Shown: positions 1 through 7,790, numbered from the stretch's first letter. The stretch: 32,307 nt of DNA from Candidatus Heimdallarchaeota archaeon (GCA_020348965.1 CP070760.1:2474690-2506996); one strand, 5' to 3'. The notes: a model not told the origin generated them from the letters alone. A program made the numbers and translations.

Positions 1-1113
1 TGAGTATGCTAAAAAACCTCCAACTAATGGCCCCACAATTATTCCAATATTTCCCAATAGGTTAAAGAAACCCATTCCAGTGGCATTATCATCCGCTTCG
101 ACGATATCACCTACGAGAGCCATTGCTGGTGGTCCTGTGAAACCATTACCTATTCCTAGAATTATGAATGCAATAATTACTGCGAATAATCCAGATGAGC
201 CCAAGTACCCCATCAAAGTTAACATGATTCCAACACTAATACTTCCGAAAATTAACGGCATATATCGACCAATCTTGTCGGACCACTTACCTACAGGGTA
301 TTGTAGAAGAATGAAAGGTAAAGCGAATAGGCCTAATACCATACCTCTGAGTTCAGGCGGTGCTTCTTCAGTTACTAAGATAATTGGTAAGAAAAATTGA
401 AGTATGAATAATAAGAAACCTATATGAAATCGATCCACGAAATTGAATACCCCTGGAATAATCAAGCGGGGTTTCCTAGAAACAATAGATACATTTTGCA
501 CAAGAGATGGTCTTGATTTTAGTTGTGAAGGTTCCTTAAGGAGAACTAGTGAGGTCAAAAAGACTAGGAAGCTCAATATTGAAGCCATATAATAAGGTGC
601 AAAGACTCCAACCCCAGCGAGTATCCCTCCTAGTACTGGACCACTTCCCATTGCCAATGCCAGGAACATGCCAAAAATTCCTAAATTTTTCCCCCGATTT
701 TGTGCTGTCGATAAATCCAAAACTATAGTCATCAGAGTTTGCCAGCATAATACAGTACAACTCCCTTGTAAGAATCTGAAAACTAATAATAACGGAAAAT
801 TCAAGGTGGTTATCATCGCAAAATAGAATACAGAAGATCCTAGACTCCCCATTAAAATGAATATCTTTCGTTTTCCAATGTGATTTGACAAGATTGCAGT
901 TAAGATACCAGCAATCAAATAGGAAGCGTAGAGTGCTGTGTCAAAATAGGATGCAGCCAACAAATCTACTTCGTATCGCACCACGATAAATTCTTCTTGA
1001 TTTGTGTGCAAAAGAGCAGGTGCTAATATTGTTACTAGTACCAAGACACCTAGCACAATGATTTGCGCTATTGATTCGTTGTCTATTTCCAGATTATCAG
1101 GTTTGTTTCTCAT
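1..1113 (-). CDS. MFS transporter, C-terminus cut by window edge
   Basis: Reading the minus strand from the ATG at 1113-1111 gives an uninterrupted 371-codon frame that runs off the left edge, so the C-terminus is missing. The protein is a chain of hydrophobic helices with two copies of the major facilitator motif A: SNHIGKRK after helix 2 and GKWSDKIGRY after helix 8. The RFLQG stretch in helix 4 and the GIFGMFLALAMGSGPVLGG helix 5 (motif C-like) resemble drug:proton antiporters of the 12/14-TM DHA type. It would sit in the cytoplasmic membrane and export or import a small solute; the substrate cannot be read. It lies 89 nt downstream of ctaB on the same strand and may be the last gene of that operon, or have its own promoter. 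An ATG at 1120 hits a stop after seven codons and was rejected as the start. Confidence 0.88.
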   Translation of the reverse strand, partial: MRNKPDNLEIDNESIAQIIVLGVLVLVTILAPALLHTNQEEFIVVRYEVDLLAASYFDTALYASYLIAGILTAILSNHIGKRKIFILMGSLGSSVFYFAMITTLNFPLLLVFRFLQGSCTVLCWQTLMTIVLDLSTAQNRGKNLGIFGMFLALAMGSGPVLGGILAGVGVFAPYYMASILSFLVFLTSLVLLKEPSQLKSRPSLVQNVSIVSRKPRLIIPGVFNFVDRFHIGFLLFILQFFLPIILVTEEAPPELRGMVLGLFALPFILLQYPVGKWSDKIGRYMPLIFGSISVGIMLTLMGYLGSSGLFAVIIAFIILGIGNGFTGPPAMALVGDIVEADDNATGMGFFNLLGNIGIIVGPLVGGFLAYS

Positions 1114-1202
1114 ATCTCATCATTTACGAAAATTTCTGGCTAATGAATCGCACTTCAAATGACAACTAAAAGTCCAGCTTCAGACTATGCTTGGTTTTCC
1201 TC

Positions 1203-2150
1203 TTATGGAAGAATTGAAGTAATTACCACTCCCATGAATAACCAGAGAAATGCTAACGCCATGAAAATTGACGCGAGCTTGAAAATTTTGAATGTCCTTT
1301 CGTGAGATGGTTCTCTAAGATTTGCAAGTGCTTGAAAGAGAATGAAAGCGCAGAACAGAATTAAGGGGAGGAGTGCGAGAATGTGAATATGGAGGCTTAT
1401 CCCAGCCATAACAATGATTGATGCACTGAGTATTGCAGACAAAGTTACAACGTAAATTGTTTGGGTTTGACTACTAACAACAGGCCACATAGGAACTTTG
1501 GCATTCTTATATCCTTCTAGATTTTTAGGAATAAGAGCAAGTGTAAGAATATGCAGAGGGATCCAGCAGAGGACAAAAAGCCCCATCAATATTGCGGCTA
1601 TATCAATGTACCCCAATACTGCAGTTCGACCTGCGATAGCTGGAAGTCCTCCTGCAATCCCTCCAAAAATAATAGATAATCGTGTTCGACGCTTTAATAA
1701 TAGTGAATAAACAACCACATCAAAGAAAAACCCCAAAAATACGACGACCATTGTAACTAGACTGGTGAATACACCTACAGCTAAAATACCTGCTGTGGTA
1801 AAGAGAACACCGTGTTTTAGAACAGTAGACGGGGGAATTCGACGGCTAGGTAAGGGACGATCCTTTGTTCGTTCCATGAGTGCATCAATATCACGATCTA
1901 CGTACATATTGAGCAAAGTTGAACCTGAAATAGCAAAGAAAACTCCGATAGTGAACCAAATGAAGTTCAAGAGGTTAAAACCTAATCCCCACGTGCTAAT
2001 TAAATAACCAAAGATTGCGGTATATAGGAGAAGAAAGGTCTGTTTGCTCTTGATCAGTTCACCATATGTAGAAAAAGAAAGAGGAGGATATGTATAGGAT
2101 GTCACGTCATCATATTCCTGGGATTGGAGGGGAATTTTTATTTCAGTCAT
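1203..2150 (-). CDS. ctaB: Heme O synthase (protoheme IX farnesyltransferase), UbiA family
   Basis: This 315-residue multi-pass membrane prenyltransferase is expected to add a farnesyl group to heme b, giving heme o for heme-copper oxidases. The diagnostic first Asp motif is intact (N81, D85, D89, followed by RTKDRPLPSRRI). The family signature LLKRRTRLSIIFGGIAGGLP follows at about 151-170. The second motif region runs WIPLHILTLAL to KVPMWPVV, with H200 where CtaB proteins have WTPPHF. The length is normal for CtaB, with about nine helices. It follows the 12-TM oxidase-like gene by 53 nt and probably supplies its cofactor. I see no Shine-Dalgarno site. Instead, the start codon is the last three bases of a 21-bp tandem duplication, and a 15-codon ORF overlaps the start. 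Other UbiA prenyltransferases are possible but fit the motifs less well. Confidence 0.93.
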   Translation of the reverse strand: MTEIKIPLQSQEYDDVTSYTYPPLSFSTYGELIKSKQTFLLLYTAIFGYLISTWGLGFNLLNFIWFTIGVFFAISGSTLLNMYVDRDIDALMERTKDRPLPSRRIPPSTVLKHGVLFTTAGILAVGVFTSLVTMVVVFLGFFFDVVVYSLLLKRRTRLSIIFGGIAGGLPAIAGRTAVLGYIDIAAILMGLFVLCWIPLHILTLALIPKNLEGYKNAKVPMWPVVSSQTQTIYVVTLSAILSASIIVMAGISLHIHILALLPLILFCAFILFQALANLREPSHERTFKIFKLASIFMALAFLWLFMGVVITSILP

Positions 2151-2190
2151 ATTTTTTTAGCCATTCCACATATTTTTTTAGCCATTCCAT
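2143..2190 (-). other. Possible 15-codon upstream ORF overlapping the ctaB start
   Basis: An ATG at 2190-2188 opens a frame encoding MEWLKKYVEWLKKYD and stops at 2145-2143, so it overlaps the ctaB start codon in another frame. The peptide is a seven-residue repeat because the underlying 21-bp unit is duplicated in frame. It could couple translation or be accidental. No Shine-Dalgarno site precedes it. Confidence 0.25.
2148..2189 (-). repeat. Perfect 21-bp tandem duplication ending at the ctaB start codon
   Basis: Two identical adjacent 21-bp units occupy 2148-2168 and 2169-2189. On the minus strand each unit begins TGGAATGGC, has a run of seven A, and ends in ATG. The downstream copy supplies the ctaB start codon. 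The upstream copy's ATG is followed by three codons and a stop. Confidence 0.95.
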
Positions 2191-2203
2191 GAATTAATAG
2201 ATA

Positions 2204-3808
2204 TTATTCTGGAAACTCCTTTACATCTTTCCTTCCTTTGAGAATTTCGATGAGCTGATGGAAACAAAAGATGGTAATTGCGATGACAAAAAGCATTATG
2301 CCAAGATCAAGTGCAAGAGGTAACCAAGACGCAATAGACTCCCAATATTCCTGTACGTCTGCATACTTAGTGAGATTAACGGCCCAATCCTGATCCATGT
2401 GTGGAAAATACATATAGATGACTGCAAATCCGAATGCAATTACACTTCCTGCAAATAATAACCAGCCCATTAGTTTTCGTGGAAGGCCTTGAATATCTAT
2501 CATGTCTATGAATAGGAGTAGCAATATAACAGCTGATAATGTGGCTAAGACATGCCAATGTCCCCGTGCTACGGTCGTTTCGACAGCTAGAGGCCCCTCA
2601 CGGAATGCTACAAGACTAGTCACCCTCGTCAAAATTGAAGGATCGTCACCACCGTCAAGACTGAGAGCAAGGAATATACCTGAGAATGTCATAACAAAAT
2701 TTACCCAAATAAATAAGAAATACAATGAAAATTTCACAGGGTCCTTAAACACAGCTTTAGCACGACTAAACCATGATGCGGATTCATATGTATCACCGAG
2801 AATCCCTTTGCTTGTTCTATTCCAACCAGTTAGTGCCAATATTACACCAACTAAAACAAGAATTCCCGATCCAGCATAAATTAGGTAATGTGCATCAAAG
2901 GGGATTATGTCTCCAAAGGTTACAAGCCAAGCTCCTATTGACATGATTAGCATTCCAGGAATAACAAGTACCATTGATAAAAGGTACCATCTTCCCTTTT
3001 GATCGGGGACTGTGTATCTATATACAATAAGTAGAATAATCACATCAATCAGGGCTAACATTATATGCAAGTGCGCCTTGATGCCATCAACGAAAATTAT
3101 TGGGTAAATAGACTCGTTCCATGGAGCGATGTCGTGTCTTAGAAAATATTCCGCTAGTAATGGTATCATTCCATTTCCGAAAAATGCTCCAACTGCGGCT
3201 CCAATGATAACACTTACTAAGATACAGAAAGCCAGTAGAGCTAATGTGAGCTGCCCGACGAATATGTTACGGCCAGCTTCTTGATCTCGTTTTGGAAAAC
3301 TCTTAGTTGGAAAAACACCGATGAGTAGAATGACTCCTGCATAGAACGTAAGAGATAACCCTACAAGGTACAAACCATGAATTATCCAGGCTTCAGGAAG
3401 AATATATGCAAAAATCATTCCGCTTGCGGAAGCTAAAATACTCCCAATAAATAATGGCCATTTCACCCGTGACTTGAACTTCTCCCGCACATCCATAAAT
3501 TCCAAAACAAAGTATGTGCATGTGGCAATGAATGGGACCGCGATTGAATGATAAACCATAATAAGTCTGCCAGCTTTCTCAACATCCCTGAAGGGGTTTC
3601 CATCGGGAGTTAACGGATCAGCAAAAGGTATTGCTAACAATGGTTGTCCAAGGATTGCCTCTATTGGCTGAGAGAAAGTCGATAAAAACAGAATAATACA
3701 GAATTCCCAAACTATCGTGAAAGTTATCATTCCTTTAAAGGTCAGACCGTAATTTATCTTGTACTTTAACCATGGAATTATTCCTTCTTCTTTTTCTACA
3801 GTTGTCAT
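2204..3808 (-). CDS. 12-TM heme-copper oxidase subunit I-like protein without canonical CuB histidine pair
   Basis: The 534-residue protein has about twelve membrane helices. Histidines occur in helix 2 (H87, in MVYHSI), helix 4 (H144), helix 6 (H246 and H248, in KAHLHIM), helix 8 (H307) and helix 10 (H417 and H419, in RGHWHV). In heme-copper oxidase subunit I the low-spin heme is held by His in helices 2 and 10, the high-spin heme by a second His in helix 10, and CuB by His in helices 6 and 7. The helix 2, 6 and 10 pattern matches, but helix 7 has no HH pair and no HPEVY-like motif is seen. A good SD (GAGGT, seven bases upstream) fixes the ATG. The next gene, ctaB, makes heme o, which supports a heme protein. 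The membership is inferred from topology and His spacing; a divergent NorB-like or purely electron-transferring relative is possible. Confidence 0.6.
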   Translation of the reverse strand: MTTVEKEEGIIPWLKYKINYGLTFKGMITFTIVWEFCIILFLSTFSQPIEAILGQPLLAIPFADPLTPDGNPFRDVEKAGRLIMVYHSIAVPFIATCTYFVLEFMDVREKFKSRVKWPLFIGSILASASGMIFAYILPEAWIIHGLYLVGLSLTFYAGVILLIGVFPTKSFPKRDQEAGRNIFVGQLTLALLAFCILVSVIIGAAVGAFFGNGMIPLLAEYFLRHDIAPWNESIYPIIFVDGIKAHLHIMLALIDVIILLIVYRYTVPDQKGRWYLLSMVLVIPGMLIMSIGAWLVTFGDIIPFDAHYLIYAGSGILVLVGVILALTGWNRTSKGILGDTYESASWFSRAKAVFKDPVKFSLYFLFIWVNFVMTFSGIFLALSLDGGDDPSILTRVTSLVAFREGPLAVETTVARGHWHVLATLSAVILLLLFIDMIDIQGLPRKLMGWLLFAGSVIAFGFAVIYMYFPHMDQDWAVNLTKYADVQEYWESIASWLPLALDLGIMLFVIAITIFCFHQLIEILKGRKDVKEFPE

Positions 3809-3870
3809 TTGTTTTACCTCAATTATTACTCATTGAAAGTCTTCTATCCATAGTGGTAGGTGTCTTCAAT

Positions 3871-4665
3871 CTAGGCTTTCGTTGGTGTCGAATCTGAGGC
3901 TCGATCGACTGCAAGTACGTGTCCTGCAATTCGTGTTACTAATCCCAGTAAGATGCAAGTCAGTCCACCGATGAACTGAAGTGTGCCTGAGGCGAGGAGG
4001 TAACCATAAGAAGAGGCAATATTAACTCCATCAATAATATGCATAGGCATGAGGAATGGCTGGAACATCATCACAATACCGAAACCAAACAGCACATATG
4101 CAAATTGAGTTACTTGTGATCCGACACTCTCGTCAGTAGAAACCCCCACATCTTCCATATGAGTGTTTACTCCACGTCTAACCATGGGGAGTATTAGTAT
4201 GATGAAAATGATTAAATTAATGATCGTTCGGAACCAAGAGGGGGTGAATACCATCCCATTAACGCCGTAGCTCAAATACCATTCCCAAAACAAAATAAAG
4301 GCTGGTAAAAATCCACTAAAAAATCCGAGAATGCTGGTAATGAGGGCCACTGGATAGAACCATCTTTTTCTCGTTCCTAATGCCCAGTACAAAACTCCCC
4401 AAGCAATTGCTACTAGCCATGTCACAAAGTAACTTAGAACGTAGATTAATTGATTTTCGCCAATTACTCCGAATGTGTAACCGCCATCAGAGTTAATTAA
4501 TTTCCACCATCCAGGATCGAATGTTGTACAGGTAGCTCCAATTCCACTTACAAGTCCGATAGCAGCAGCAGCACCTGAAAGTATATAGAGAAGTTTCACT
4601 TCCTTTGAACCTTTTAATTTATCGAGAAGTTTGCTCAATTTCTTCCTGTCCTTCTTATTTATCAT
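3871..4665 (-). CDS. Unknown 6-TM membrane protein, first gene of the oxidase-like operon
   Basis: I do not recognise this 264-residue protein. It has a basic, lysine-rich N-terminus (about residues 1-20) and then roughly six membrane helices. A loop after helix 1 contains GATCTTFDPGWWKL. The histidines (in NTHMED, MPMHIID and AGHVLAV) are few and mostly near loops, so it does not look like a heme protein itself. It lies 62 nt upstream of the 12-TM oxidase-like gene on the same strand, so it may be a partner subunit or assembly factor; this is inferred from context only. There is no SD before the ATG. A TATA box about 70 nt upstream and a palindrome beyond it suggest that it heads the transcript. 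Confidence 0.8.
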   Translation of the reverse strand: MINKKDRKKLSKLLDKLKGSKEVKLLYILSGAAAAIGLVSGIGATCTTFDPGWWKLINSDGGYTFGVIGENQLIYVLSYFVTWLVAIAWGVLYWALGTRKRWFYPVALITSILGFFSGFLPAFILFWEWYLSYGVNGMVFTPSWFRTIINLIIFIILILPMVRRGVNTHMEDVGVSTDESVGSQVTQFAYVLFGFGIVMMFQPFLMPMHIIDGVNIASSYGYLLASGTLQFIGGLTCILLGLVTRIAGHVLAVDRASDSTPTKA

Positions 4666-4735
4666 CGTGTTTTTTTTTGACTAATTTTCATGAGGATAAC
4701 TTATTCATGAAATTTGAATAAGCTATAATGTGAAA

Positions 4736-4743
4736 TTTATAAT
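4736..4743 (-). promoter_or_regulatory. TATA box upstream of the oxidase-like operon
   Basis: On the minus strand the bases read TTATAAAT inside the inverted repeat GAAATT-n3-AATTTC (4732-4746). A start site about 26 nt downstream would leave a leader of roughly 48 nt before the ATG at 4665. Confidence 0.5.
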
Positions 4744-4754
4744 TTCAAGTCTTG

Positions 4755-4767
4755 GTTCGTTACGAAC
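4755..4767. promoter_or_regulatory. Palindromic operator candidate GTTCGT-T-ACGAAC
   Basis: This 13-bp perfect palindrome has six-base arms around one T and sits about 12 bp upstream of the TATA box of the oxidase-like operon. It is a plausible site for a dimeric winged-helix protein such as the HxlR regulator encoded just upstream. The link is inference. Confidence 0.45.
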
Positions 4768-4864
4768 GTATTCAATAAGAGCTTTACGTATGATAACAAT
4801 AATGTAGTGAGAAAAAAGTAATCTGATTACTTCTACTATTGTTACAAGAAAAAAGTTTTTCCAC

Positions 4865-5008
4865 TTAGGTTTTATATTCTCCTTGCTGAATATTCAAGGT
4901 TAGTACAACATTCATAAGCTTATTATAATTTTCAGCTGCATCTTCAAGTTTAACTGTCATCTGAATCAAACGAGGTAAAAATTTACCATAAGGATTATTA
5001 TTATTCAT
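4865..5008 (-). CDS. Possible small ORF, 47 residues, unknown
   Basis: An ATG at 5008-5006 opens a frame starting MNNNNPYGKFLPRL and ending NIQQGEYKT before a TAA. The middle (about residues 13-40) could form an amphipathic helix. The frame stays open for a further 14 codons upstream of the ATG, without another ATG. No SD or obvious promoter precedes it. It lies between the HxlR gene and the oxidase-like operon on the same strand. It may be a small partner protein, a remnant of a longer gene, or chance. Confidence 0.25.
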   Translation of the reverse strand: MNNNNPYGKFLPRLIQMTVKLEDAAENYNKLMNVVLTLNIQQGEYKT

Positions 5009-5093
5009 AGACAATCTAATAATGGTTGAAATGTAGGGTTCAATGTTTCCTCAGAGTTCCCTGAAGGAATAAATTATCAGAGGTCTTTACTCG

Positions 5094-5573
5094 TTAAGTT
5101 GAGTTTTGAAGTTCTTCTGGGGAAAATACAATTGGATCTCGTAACTCTAACAATTTACCTGCTTTATCAATGTCTATCATTGGGACACAGTTGTGGATAC
5201 AACTGAAAGAACGACATTTTTTTGTTCTAATCTCCCCCCATTTCATTCCCCATCCTTTTAAAACACCAAAAATTACTCGCAAGTCTATTCCTTTCTCTGT
5301 TAGGGAATACTTCACTCTAACGGGCATTTCATCACTGACTACTTCGCGAGTAATTAAATTAGATTCTTCGAGCATTTTTAGGGCCTCTGATAAAACCCTG
5401 GCTGAGATTTTCTCCCCGTAATTCCCTTCAATTCTCTCAAGAAGATCTGAAAAATATAATTCTTTTACTGCTAATAATTCACAAAGGATCCAAGGAATCC
5501 ACTTTCGCCCGAGGATTTTTATTGCTAGTAATGCTGCACATTCCTCTTCACCTTCTTGAGTTGTCGTACTCAT
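5094..5573 (-). CDS. HxlR-family winged-helix transcriptional regulator
   Basis: The 159-residue protein fits the HxlR family: C12 followed by LLAIKILGRKWIPWILCEL, a recognition-helix region ISARVLSEALKMLEES (about 56-71), the wing VRVKYSLTEKG (85-95) and the closing L-K-G-W-G (105-109). Such proteins are DNA-binding dimers, often tuned by redox, aldehydes or small ligands. The C-terminal tail is unusual, with C120, C125 and C129 (CRSFSCIHNC) which, with C12, could bind a metal or cluster or form disulfides. It lies upstream of, and in the same direction as, the oxidase-like operon, with a palindrome between them, so local control of that operon is likely. An alternative is simple autoregulation. 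Confidence 0.92.
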   Translation of the reverse strand: MSTTTQEGEEECAALLAIKILGRKWIPWILCELLAVKELYFSDLLERIEGNYGEKISARVLSEALKMLEESNLITREVVSDEMPVRVKYSLTEKGIDLRVIFGVLKGWGMKWGEIRTKKCRSFSCIHNCVPMIDIDKAGKLLELRDPIVFSPEELQNST

Positions 5574-5998
5574 TATTGAAACTCTTCTTCTTTTTTATCT
5601 TGATCTAAAATAACATAACTCATACTGAATCTATCGAAATTGTTTGGTAAAAAAGGAGTGGTATTCTTCTTCTGTAGTGATTCGTTGTTTTATATATGGT
5701 TAATAATCTTTCGTTAATTAATTATCTAATAACCTCTTAGTTACTTAGTCGTAAAAAGAATACTAGTTCAAAAACGAATGAAGGATATATTTCCTAAAAA
5801 GTAATAAGAGTCGATTCATTGGTAATTTATGGTAGTATTTTGTACTATATACCTGTAAAGTATTTCTTTTTAGTACATTGTAATTAAGGTAGCAAACTGA
5901 GGTATTGTTAAGAAAATGTGAGAAGTCATTTGATAACAATAAAACAATTTGTAAAACCAAAAAAAGAGAATGACTGAAAAAAACAGAGAGAATAGGGG
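5574..5998. other. 425-bp AT-rich gap
   Basis: Apart from the TATA-like box and the TTCGTTAA element near the HxlR gene, I see nothing convincing. A 65-codon minus-strand frame (5763-5960) has low-complexity, Leu/Tyr/Asn-rich composition and no SD, and is not called a gene. Confidence 0.6.
5688..5697 (-). promoter_or_regulatory. TATA box candidate upstream of the HxlR gene
   Basis: The minus strand reads ATATATAAAA here. The expected start site is near 5665, leaving about 90 nt of leader. A TTCGTTAA element (5710-5717), resembling half of the palindrome at 4755-4767, lies just upstream. Confidence 0.4.
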
Positions 5999-6691
5999 TT
6001 AAAATAACCCACTAATCACTGGAATTTCAACCTTCCATTTGGATGGGAGACCTATACCTAGGACGAAGAGTACTCCAACTATTAATAGAAGATATGGAAG
6101 GATATCAAAGATCAACAGTAATAGATCTGGATTTCCATCTCCTACTGTGGCAATAGCCAGCAAGACACCTCCAAAGGAAATTAGAAGACCGCCGATTCCG
6201 AAGAATGCGCTCGTCCATTCGGTATCCTTAGATACAAATGCCGTATAGAGGGGGAGAAAAGAAATTATCAACCCTGATGGAATATGAGATCCCATCACCG
6301 CCATGGAAGCCATATCTGATAAAAACACATCAAGTTTCATCAAAGTTAATACTCCAATAACGATAAGACAGTAGATGGCATAGATGAATCCATATTTGGC
6401 GTCAGGCCATACGGCAAACACGAGGCCGATTGCCAAGCATGCAGGTATGAATGCTGCAACGGGAGGTACAAGTGGAGAAGCTAAAGTATCTTCCCAACCA
6501 AGAAATATTATCAATACTCCTGAGATGAACAGTACCAAAAAGCTGACTGCCCATGCTAAATGGTAGGGTTTCTTTGTTGCCATATACTCTTTTAATAATA
6601 ATAAAACTAAGATTATGGCTACTATACCAACAACTAGAAGCACTAATGCTCCTAGCAGATCAGTTTCTAATAAAGATTTTCCTGCAACCAT
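5999..6691 (-). CDS. Unknown 7-TM membrane protein
   Basis: I do not recognise this 230-residue protein. It is almost entirely hydrophobic, with about seven helices, an outside-facing short N-terminus and a motif TKKPYHLAWAVSFLVLF after helix 1 (about residues 39-55). The K-x-Y-H-L-A-W pattern is reminiscent of 7-TM sensory input domains, but no cytoplasmic output domain follows. It has few charged residues in the membrane (D at about 103 and 131) and no lysine positioned like a retinal-binding residue in the last helix, so it does not look like a rhodopsin. It is a single gene, divergent from the cyclase gene. No SD is visible before the ATG. Confidence 0.8.
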   Translation of the reverse strand: MVAGKSLLETDLLGALVLLVVGIVAIILVLLLLKEYMATKKPYHLAWAVSFLVLFISGVLIIFLGWEDTLASPLVPPVAAFIPACLAIGLVFAVWPDAKYGFIYAIYCLIVIGVLTLMKLDVFLSDMASMAVMGSHIPSGLIISFLPLYTAFVSKDTEWTSAFFGIGGLLISFGGVLLAIATVGDGNPDLLLLIFDILPYLLLIVGVLFVLGIGLPSKWKVEIPVISGLF

Positions 6692-6926
6692 TTTTCTTCA
6701 ACACGTTTAATTTTACGATCAAAAAGAGGCTATTTTTTACTCGTATTCTACGAATTACGAATCAAAGAGAGTATTAAAACAAACAAAAATAAGTAACTTT
6801 TGATAACTTTTTAGTAACCTACTGTATAGTACCCCATAGTCAAATTAGTTCAATCTAGTCTTTATTTTAGAAACCTCAGCATTTTTTGAGTGTTCGAAAG
6901 CAACAGTAATATCCTAATATAGTTTG

Positions 6927-6933
6927 TATAAAT
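6927..6933 (+). promoter_or_regulatory. TATA box for the cyclase-family gene
   Basis: TATAAAT lies 51 nt upstream of the chosen ATG (6984), with an expected start site near 6957. It sits in the 292-bp divergent spacer shared with the 7-TM gene. Confidence 0.5.
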
Positions 6934-6983
6934 AGGGTATGTACTTAGTAATTAACTGTAAATAAATTGAAGAAGTGGTAAAA

Positions 6984-7790
6984 ATGGCAAATTCATTTCG
7001 AATGATAGATTTAACCCAACGATTAAGCATTCATACTCCCCCATGGCCAAGTTATGTTCCCCTACAATTACAGTACTTCAAACGGATAGCGGGAGCCCAT
7101 ATGGGTCAAGGAGCAAATGGCCAAATTCTCACTACGAGTAATCATGTGGGTACTCATATCGATGGAGAAATCCATTTCTTCGCCGCAGGGCGGACAATTG
7201 GTGAAATGGAGTTAGAGGAATTCTGTGGCCCAGGAGTGGTCGTTGACCTCTCTGATGTTATGACTGATTACGATCTTTATTCCCCTGAGTTACTCATGGA
7301 TCGAGCTGATATTAGAAAGGGTGACATTCTTTTAATCAAAACGGGATACCAGCGGTATGCTTGGGACCAACCTGAAAGTGATGAAGTGCGGTATTTTGTA
7401 AAACATCCTGGACCTGATAAAGATTTTCCCCAATGGGCTATGGATATGGAGTTTAAGTGGATAGGGGTGGATTGTGGGTCTGCTGATCATCCAATGAATA
7501 CAATTATTCGTGATTGGCATCCCAAATTATTCCATGAAGCAGAAAAGAAACTGATAGAAAAATATGGTGTCCAATCATGGGATGAAATGTTTCCCCCTGA
7601 CAAATTCTACCAAATTATGCATATAGACCTGTTTCCCAAAGGAGTGATTCATGCTGAGAATTTGTGGATTCCTGATGATTCCTTACTTAATAACAAGCGA
7701 GTCTGGATTGGTTGCTTTCCGCTGCGGGGTATAGAATTAGAGTCATCAATGTGTCGGATCGTTGCATTTCCAGATGTTCCCCTCGACTAA
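6984..7790 (+). CDS. Cyclase/kynurenine formamidase-like metal-dependent hydrolase
   Basis: The 268-residue protein belongs to the Cyclase family (PF04199; KynB-like). The metal motif H54-x-G-T-H58-x-D60-x3-H64-F is intact, and the later elements IGVDCGSAD (about 160-168) and AENL (224-227) match the family's second half. Members are cytoplasmic and hydrolyse amide, lactone or cyclic imide bonds, as in N-formylkynurenine. The substrate here is unknown because no tryptophan-degradation or cyclic-amide genes are nearby. The ATG at 6984 was chosen because it gives the conserved MIDLTQ start and a GTGGT element lies just upstream; a GTG at 6975 would add three residues. It is a lone gene with its own TATA box, convergent with the beta-mannosidase. 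Confidence 0.92.
   Translation: MANSFRMIDLTQRLSIHTPPWPSYVPLQLQYFKRIAGAHMGQGANGQILTTSNHVGTHIDGEIHFFAAGRTIGEMELEEFCGPGVVVDLSDVMTDYDLYSPELLMDRADIRKGDILLIKTGYQRYAWDQPESDEVRYFVKHPGPDKDFPQWAMDMEFKWIGVDCGSADHPMNTIIRDWHPKLFHEAEKKLIEKYGVQSWDEMFPPDKFYQIMHIDLFPKGVIHAENLWIPDDSLLNNKRVWIGCFPLRGIELESSMCRIVAFPDVPLD

Larger units (their letters stand above)
4666..5093. other. 428-bp gap between regulator and operon
   Basis: This AT-rich stretch holds the TATA box and palindrome near its left end and one possible 47-codon ORF (4865-5008, minus). I see no RNA gene or repeat in the remainder. Confidence 0.6.

Noticed and set aside
80-400. 106-codon plus-strand frame at the left edge
   Set aside because: It lies antisense to the continuous MFS transporter frame, which has clear family motifs; this is a shadow.
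536-760. 74-codon minus-strand frame suggesting a broken MFS gene
   Set aside because: It is in a different frame from the intact MFS reading frame, which runs without stops from 1113 to the window edge.
4663-4691. Possible upstream ATG for the 6-TM protein with a 9-A run between, hinting at a frameshift
   Set aside because: The upstream ATG has no Shine-Dalgarno site and the extension adds nothing recognisable, so there is no case for a missing base.
5763-5960. 65-codon minus-strand frame in the AT-rich gap
   Set aside because: Low-complexity composition, no ribosome binding site, no recognisable features.
5999-6691. Considered a microbial rhodopsin because of seven helices
   Set aside because: No lysine in the last helix at the retinal position and no rhodopsin motifs.
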